Shown here: in pieces, positions 6,782-9,984 of the stretch | Layout of the letters: each line of letters begins with the position of its first letter | How positions within the stretch are numbered: position 1 is the first letter of the stretch | Source: JASEFH01 sp034679905 | GTDB lineage: Archaea > Halobacteriota > Methanomicrobia > Methanomicrobiales > JACTUA01 | Assembly (NCBI GenBank): GCA_034679905.1 | Contig: JAXDAH010000189.1 | Location: 1 to 9,984, forward strand | DNA length: 9,984 bases | Reading direction: 5' to 3' | Position numbers and translations under genes: made by a program | Notes under the pieces: model-generated | Database searches by the model: none | What the model was told of the DNA's origin: nothing | Seen by the model: only the letters and a program-made list of their open reading frames with translations

Positions 6782-7709
6782 TCTCGTCTCGCGGCTGAAG
6801 GCACAGAAAGCCCGGAGGGTGGCGCTGCAGTTTCCGGCCGGGCTGAAACGGAAGGCATTCCCGATCGCCCGGACCCTGAAGCAGGCGGGCTTCGAGGTGA
6901 TCGTGAGCGGCGATCCCTGTTACGGGGCATGCGATCTGGCCGAAGGCGCGGCAGTGTTGGCGGATGTCCTGGTGCACTTCGGGCATGCGCCCCTCGGGAA
7001 GGCCGAAGAAGGTATAATCTACGAGGTCTACTCCTGCGATTTCGACGTGACGGTGCTCGAGGTCGCGATACCCCTGCTCTCCCAGAAAAGGATCGGTCTG
7101 GTGACGACCGTCCAGCATGTCCATCTGCTGGAGGCGATGGCGGCGGTCCTCGCGCGGGCAGAGATAGGGGCCGTGATCGCTCCCGGGGGAGGCCGCACGC
7201 CGATTCCGGGGCAGGTTCTGGGGTGCTCGTTCGAGGCAGCGCGGGCGACGGGCGCGACCGAGATCCTCTTTGTCGGAACCGGCCTCTTCCACCCCATCGG
7301 TATCCAGCTGGCAACGGGTGCGCGCGTGGTCGCCCTGGATCCCTACAGCGGTGAGGCCCGGATCGTGGATGCCTCGAGGCTCCTGCGGAAGCGGTTCGCC
7401 GTCCTGGAGAAGGCGAGGGCGGCAGAGAGTTTTGGCGTGATCCTCTCCACGAAGAGCGGACAACAGCGCTGCGAACTGGCCCGACGGCTCGCGGACCTCT
7501 CGGACAGGGCGGTGATCGTGGCCATGGGGGAGGTCACGCCGGATGAACTGCTCAACCTCGGGTTCGATGCCTATGTGAACACCGCCTGCCCCCGGCTCGC
7601 CTACGACGACCAGATTCGCTGGCCGGTGCCGGTCCTGAGCCCGCAGGAGTTCGAGATCCTCTGTGGAATCCGTTCGTTCGACGATTACCAGATAGACGCA
7701 TTCTGCTGA
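6759..7709 (+). CDS. dph2: Diphthamide biosynthesis enzyme Dph2 (radical 3-amino-3-carboxypropyl transferase)
   Basis: Archaeal Dph2 acts as a homodimer with an unusual [4Fe-4S] cluster that cleaves S-adenosylmethionine to a 3-amino-3-carboxypropyl radical. This attacks the target histidine of elongation factor 2, the first step of diphthamide. The 316-residue protein begins like the family (LIDTSDLV, then VALQFPAGLK at 21-30). It has the three cluster cysteines in characteristic settings: Cys58 in GACDLA, Cys156 in LGCSF and Cys277 in NTACPRLAYDD. The start is GTG at 6759, with GAAGGA eight nt upstream and a 23-nt overlap with hpt; a TTG at 6765 is a possible alternative. It is the last gene of the ppsA-mfnA-hpt-dph2 run. 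Its role is translational, unlike its metabolic neighbours, so the clustering looks like transcriptional convenience. Confidence 0.95.
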   Translation: MCLIDTSDLVSRLKAQKARRVALQFPAGLKRKAFPIARTLKQAGFEVIVSGDPCYGACDLAEGAAVLADVLVHFGHAPLGKAEEGIIYEVYSCDFDVTVLEVAIPLLSQKRIGLVTTVQHVHLLEAMAAVLARAEIGAVIAPGGGRTPIPGQVLGCSFEAARATGATEILFVGTGLFHPIGIQLATGARVVALDPYSGEARIVDASRLLRKRFAVLEKARAAESFGVILSTKSGQQRCELARRLADLSDRAVIVAMGEVTPDELLNLGFDAYVNTACPRLAYDDQIRWPVPVLSPQEFEILCGIRSFDDYQIDAFC

Positions 7710-7747
7710 TGCGAACGAGGGCAACGGCTGTGCTGCTGGTAAGGATC

Positions 7748-7778
7748 TCCGCTGTATAGGGCGATCCGCTCCAGCGGA
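7748..7778. terminator. Alternative hairpins between convergent genes
   Basis: TCCGCTG (7748-7754) pairs with CAGCGGA (7772-7778). A second copy, TCCGCT (7765-7770), pairs with AGCGGA (7773-7778) over a two-base loop, so two folds compete for one arm. It lies 39 nt after the dph2 stop and 24 nt before the opposing gene's end. It may mark the 3' end of either transcript. On the plus strand only short T-runs follow, so it is weak as a terminator. Confidence 0.3.
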
Positions 7779-7787
7779 AGTTATCGG

Positions 7788-7801
7788 TTAAAAGAAGAGG
7801 T
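7788..7801 (-). terminator. Pyrimidine-rich 3' end of the small membrane protein gene
   Basis: Immediately after the TGA stop, the minus strand reads ACCTCTTCTTTTAA, a short U-rich tract of the kind at which archaeal polymerase can stop. Confidence 0.3.
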
Positions 7802-8101
7802 TCAGTGGAGAGGCTCTGCATCCTTCTCCAGAGCCAGGGCCTCCAGCACATCCGCACCCCCGAGCGTGGGATAAAAGACAATTTTGAAGGCCGTCTTCAA
7901 GTTTCCGACCCGGAGGTAGTTTTTCACCGTCCCGAAGAGGCAGATCAGGGCGAAGAAGAGCAGAGCCCCGCCGATCAGGAGCAGGTTGATGTTGAGGCGG
8001 TAGGCGGTCCCCGCCAGGTAGGTGATCGCGAAGGCCGGCAGGAACGCCGCGACGGCGATCGGATCGAAGCCGGGAACGTGGTGGAGGAGGTCTTTATACA
8101 T
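7802..8101 (-). CDS. Small two-helix membrane protein, unknown function
   Basis: A 99-residue protein I cannot assign to a named family. Residues 13-32 (DPIAVAAFLPAFAITYLAGT) and 38-58 (INLLLIGGALLFF and onward) are two hydrophobic segments long enough to span a membrane, joined by a short polar turn with AYRLN. They are followed by a basic stretch (VKNYLRVGNLKTAFK) and an amphipathic, acidic C-terminus. No signal peptidase site or catalytic motif is visible. There is no Shine-Dalgarno upstream of the ATG, but TTATAAT is centred about 27 nt upstream, which predicts a transcript starting almost exactly at the ATG (leaderless). The gene stands alone and converges on dph2. Codon use resembles the neighbouring host genes. 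Coding status is supported by the hydrophobic pattern and the promoter position rather than by known homologues. Confidence 0.7.
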   Translation of the reverse strand: MYKDLLHHVPGFDPIAVAAFLPAFAITYLAGTAYRLNINLLLIGGALLFFALICLFGTVKNYLRVGNLKTAFKIVFYPTLGGADVLEALALEKDAEPLH

Positions 8102-8124
8102 GCCTGTAGGATAGGATTGCCGTC

Positions 8125-8147
8125 ATTATAACATTATCAAAATATTT
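8125..8147 (-). promoter_or_regulatory. TATA-like elements for the small membrane protein gene
   Basis: The minus strand contains TTATAAT (8131-8125) and AAATATTTTG (8147-8138) in a strongly AT-rich patch. The first predicts initiation at about 8102, adjacent to the ATG at 8101; the second would give a leader of about 15 nt. Confidence 0.5.
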
Positions 8148-8166
8148 CTCGATTAATACAATTGAA

Positions 8167-8188
8167 AACAGGCTGACCACAACCTGTT
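8167..8188. repeat. Inverted repeat AACAGG/CCTGTT upstream of the small membrane protein promoter
   Basis: A perfect 6-bp inverted repeat with a 10-base spacer, about 20 bp upstream of the TATA-like patch. The position suits a regulator binding site, but it is short enough to be chance. Confidence 0.2.
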
Positions 8189-9110
8189 AGTTCTACGGAG
8201 CGCTTCTGAGACGCCGTTTTTACTCTGGCCGCTGGCGGTTCTCGTCCGTTCGGACCATTTTCACAGTGTCGATCGAAAGAGGGCAGAGCCGATTGCTCGC
8301 GAACTCCTGTGTTTCGAAGACGTATTGGATTACAGATCGATGGCGCCCAGATCCGGAATCTTCCGAAAGACTCTTTGAATGACGATCCGGATAAGGGGTT
8401 CCGATCGGAAGGCCGGGGATTCAGCTCCAGAATCGATGTCGTCCCGTAACGGTGAAAGAACCGGTGTATCCTCCCCTATTAGTTCCGTGGGCAGCGGTAG
8501 TTCGCGTCATGCCGGCATCGCAGATCGCGTCGAACCCCCCGCACCCGATATTGTGGCGCTCCCGACGCTGCGGAGTATTATTGCAGGTGGCGGGAATAAA
8601 GTCACACAGACCTTCTTTCCAGATTATCGCCCTGGCGAGATGGAAGGGAGAGCTGCACCTCCGCTTGACCTCCTCCCTTCGAGCAGGATTGGCCTTGATC
8701 ACGTCTGTGTATGCAAGGATATGCGACTATCAGCCATCGGGCATTCCGTGCCGAGCCCGGTCTCCTGTCATGGTCTGGGCAGGGAGGGCTATCGCTGACA
8801 GTGCCCAGAATCGATCCCACCTGGAGAAGAGTCCCGTACCGGGGATAGACACATTCATTTCTTGAGCCTCTCTGCTCGCCTCTCAGGCCCGCATCCGTGT
8901 TCTGCGCGGCGCGGTACGCAGTCTACCATCATGCAGGGAATGGGATAGAAAACCTTCACCCTATCCGCCAGCGAACCGTTGGGAGTCTGAATCGATGGGT
9001 CCTGCCCGAAGGGAGGGGAGTACCGCCCCTGCAATGAGAAACGGCAGCGTACGCACTCCGGGACCTCCTCTAGATGCCTCTCCGAATGGGTGGAATGTTA
9101 ATGGGGTGGC
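8189..9110. other. Gene-poor 0.9-kb region
   Basis: I find no supported gene. Several frames of 70-140 codons overlap one another on both strands between 8379 and 8865, none with a convincing ribosome binding site, family motif or membrane pattern. Short symmetric elements are present: a perfect 12-base palindrome TTCCGATCGGAA (8399-8410), the stem GTCCG/CGGAC near 8247-8258, GGATAG/CTATCC (8943-8948 and 8961-8966) and AGGGG/CCCCT near 9014-9030. These could belong to untranslated RNA, regulatory DNA or a decayed gene; the sequence alone does not decide. Confidence 0.45.
8399..8410. repeat. Perfect 12-base palindrome TTCCGATCGGAA
   Basis: Identical to its reverse complement over 12 bases, in the middle of the gene-poor region, with CCGG on both sides at 8387-8390 and 8413-8416. 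It has the form of a dimeric protein binding site. No promoter is evident beside it, so no regulated gene can be named. Confidence 0.3.
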
Positions 9111-9116
9111 GGGTCA

Positions 9117-9127
9117 AACCTATACTG
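9117..9127 (+). promoter_or_regulatory. Candidate TATA box for the methyltransferase gene
   Basis: AACCTATACTG lies about 45 nt upstream of the ATG at 9168. Standard spacing places initiation near 9148, leaving a leader of about 20 nt that contains no clear Shine-Dalgarno sequence. Confidence 0.35.
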
Positions 9128-9167
9128 ATACGCCAGCGCATATCAGCTTGCGCCGGCTGCATCGATC

Positions 9168-9788
9168 ATGAAGCTGCGACAGCTGGAGATGTCACTTGAG
9201 GCGATCGAGCCCATCACGGATCCCCGCGCGGAGCTGGAGCAGTATGGAACACCGGCGCCCCTCGCCGCTCGCCTCCTCTTTCACGCCCGCATGAACGGCG
9301 ACATCGAAGGGAGGCGCGTGCTCGACCTGGGATGCGGCACGGGCATCCTCGCCTGCGGGGCGGCCCTGCTCTCGGCGTTCGCGGTAGTGGGCGTGGACAT
9401 CGATCCACGGGCGATCGAGGCGGCCCGCAGGAATGCCGCATGCCTGGGATTGAATGTGGAGTTCCACGTGTCCGACGTCGCAACGCTGGATCGGGCTCGT
9501 TGCGGCAGATTTGATACCGTGGTAATGAACCCGCCGTTCGGGGCGCAAAGACGGCACGCAGATCGGCCGTTCATCGATCGGGCGCTCGCCCTCGGAAAGG
9601 TGGTGTACGGCATCTTTAACGCAGGTTCACGCCGGTTCATCGCCGACTACGTTCGGGGGAGGGCGGAGATCGGGGAGGTCATCGTGTCTCCCCTGCCCAT
9701 GAGGCGCACATTTCCCCATCATCGTCGGGATCGTATGGATATCTCCGTCGAGATCATCGTTCTGAGGCGAATCGATGATGGATCGTGA
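9168..9788 (+). CDS. METTL5-like N6-adenine RNA methyltransferase
   Basis: A 206-residue class I SAM-dependent methyltransferase. The N-terminus (KLRQLEMSLEAIEPITDP, then ELEQYGTPAPLAARLLF at 22-38) matches the archaeal METTL5-type pattern, where a QYxTP motif precedes the Rossmann domain. DLGCGTG (53-59) binds SAM, VDIDP (76-80) binds its ribose, and NPPFG (121-125) is the NPPF-type catalytic motif of N6-adenine methyltransferases. The C-terminal LPMRRTFPHHRRDRMDISVE resembles the family's end. Human METTL5, with TRMT112, makes m6A in 18S rRNA; action on 16S rRNA here is inference. The start at 9168 gives the family N-terminus. The end overlaps the next gene by 14 nt. Databases often call such proteins 'methyltransferase' or 'DNA methylase'. 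Confidence 0.9.
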   Translation: MKLRQLEMSLEAIEPITDPRAELEQYGTPAPLAARLLFHARMNGDIEGRRVLDLGCGTGILACGAALLSAFAVVGVDIDPRAIEAARRNAACLGLNVEFHVSDVATLDRARCGRFDTVVMNPPFGAQRRHADRPFIDRALALGKVVYGIFNAGSRRFIADYVRGRAEIGEVIVSPLPMRRTFPHHRRDRMDISVEIIVLRRIDDGS

Positions 9789-9984
9789 GATGCGCGGCGT
9801 GATGGGATTATCCGCGGCCCACCTCGTCATCGATCTCTACTCCCCCGTGCTGCCGGCAGTGCTCCCCCTGCTCATCGCAGACCACGGCTACTCCTACCTC
9901 CTGGGGGGACTCCTCGTGGCGACCTACAATCTCACGTCGTCGATGGCACAGCCCCCCATGGGCTGGCTCTTCGATCGCCGTGGA
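9775..9984 (+). CDS. Major facilitator superfamily transporter, N-terminal part (cut by window end)
   Basis: Seventy codons are visible before the window ends. The start is ATG-ATG at 9775/9778; GAGG ends seven nt before the first, so 9775 is preferred. After a short cytoplasmic start come two membrane helices: about 10-34 (SAAHLVIDLYSPVLPAVLP) and about 42-62 (LLGGLLVATYNLTSSMAQP). Then GWLFDRRG matches the loop 2-3 signature of the superfamily (GxLxDRxG). The H-x3-D and LP-x2-LP patterns and the N-SS-QPxxG segment resemble the fosmidomycin-resistance-like (FsR) branch of small-molecule exporters, but the substrate cannot be told from this fragment. It overlaps the methyltransferase gene by 14 nt, which suggests co-transcription and coupled translation. 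Confidence 0.85.
   Translation, partial: MMDREMRGVMGLSAAHLVIDLYSPVLPAVLPLLIADHGYSYLLGGLLVATYNLTSSMAQPPMGWLFDRRG

Noticed and set aside
6603..7724. 373-codon minus-strand frame opposite dph2
   Set aside because: Antisense shadow of dph2, whose cluster cysteines and family signatures are all intact on the plus strand.
8452..8865. 137-codon plus-strand frame (GTG start) in the gene-poor region
   Set aside because: It overlaps other frames of similar length on both strands, has no convincing Shine-Dalgarno or TATA placement, and its Arg/Pro/Ser-rich composition resembles noncoding GC-rich DNA. A decayed gene is not excluded.
8996..9055. Resemblance to SRP RNA (CCCGAAGGGAG and CCCCTGCAATGAGAAACGG segments)
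   Set aside because: Only loose similarity to the archaeal SRP RNA loops; the long flanking helix pairing and the full helix 8 pattern are missing.
1..9984. CRISPR array, complete insertion sequence, rRNA or defence island
   Set aside because: No regularly spaced direct repeats, no transposase or terminal inverted repeats, no conserved rRNA segments and no defence-type domains were found on either strand.

Overview
The window looks like a chromosomal segment of a GC-rich methanogenic euryarchaeon, probably of the Methanomicrobiales (Methanoculleus-like; this placement is inference). It encodes the methanofuran pathway enzyme MfnA, an archaeal-type diphthamide enzyme Dph2, an archaeal-type hypoxanthine/guanine phosphoribosyltransferase and a long archaeal-type SerA. 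Its tRNA gene has no encoded CCA. Promoter candidates resemble archaeal TATA boxes, and some genes seem to start on leaderless or near-leaderless transcripts.

Left edge (1-368): a visibly AT-richer stretch carries a short reading frame that runs head-on into the 3' half of a tRNA-Val(GAC) gene. The frame reads the T-arm as 'GGIRTPD'. This is the arrangement left by SSV-type integrases, whose attachment site lies inside the 5' part of the integrase gene, so an integrated element, or its remnant, probably lies just left of the window.

Minus-strand block (369-2348): serA (D-3-phosphoglycerate dehydrogenase) begins at a TTG codon. Upstream is a seven-codon mini-ORF with a strong Shine-Dalgarno sequence; its stop codon overlaps the serA start as TTGA. 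Further upstream is a 115-codon frame of unknown function with a good ribosome binding site.

Intergenic 2349-2876: no convincing gene. It contains nested GC-rich inverted repeats and TATA-like sites for the next operon.

Plus-strand operon (2877-7709): ppsA, mfnA, hpt and dph2 follow one another with 8-23 nt overlaps, so they are probably co-transcribed and translationally coupled. They cover phosphoenolpyruvate synthesis from pyruvate (gluconeogenesis), tyramine formation for methanofuran, purine salvage, and the first step of diphthamide synthesis on elongation factor 2.

Right part (7710-9984): a convergent small two-helix membrane protein gene (minus strand), then about 1 kb without a recognisable gene. 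After that comes a plus-strand pair: a METTL5-like N6-adenine RNA methyltransferase overlapping the start of a major facilitator transporter that runs off the window edge.

I see no CRISPR array, complete insertion sequence, rRNA or obvious defence system. The most interesting signals are the integrase/tRNA junction, the serA leader mini-ORF and the structured but gene-poor intergenic regions.
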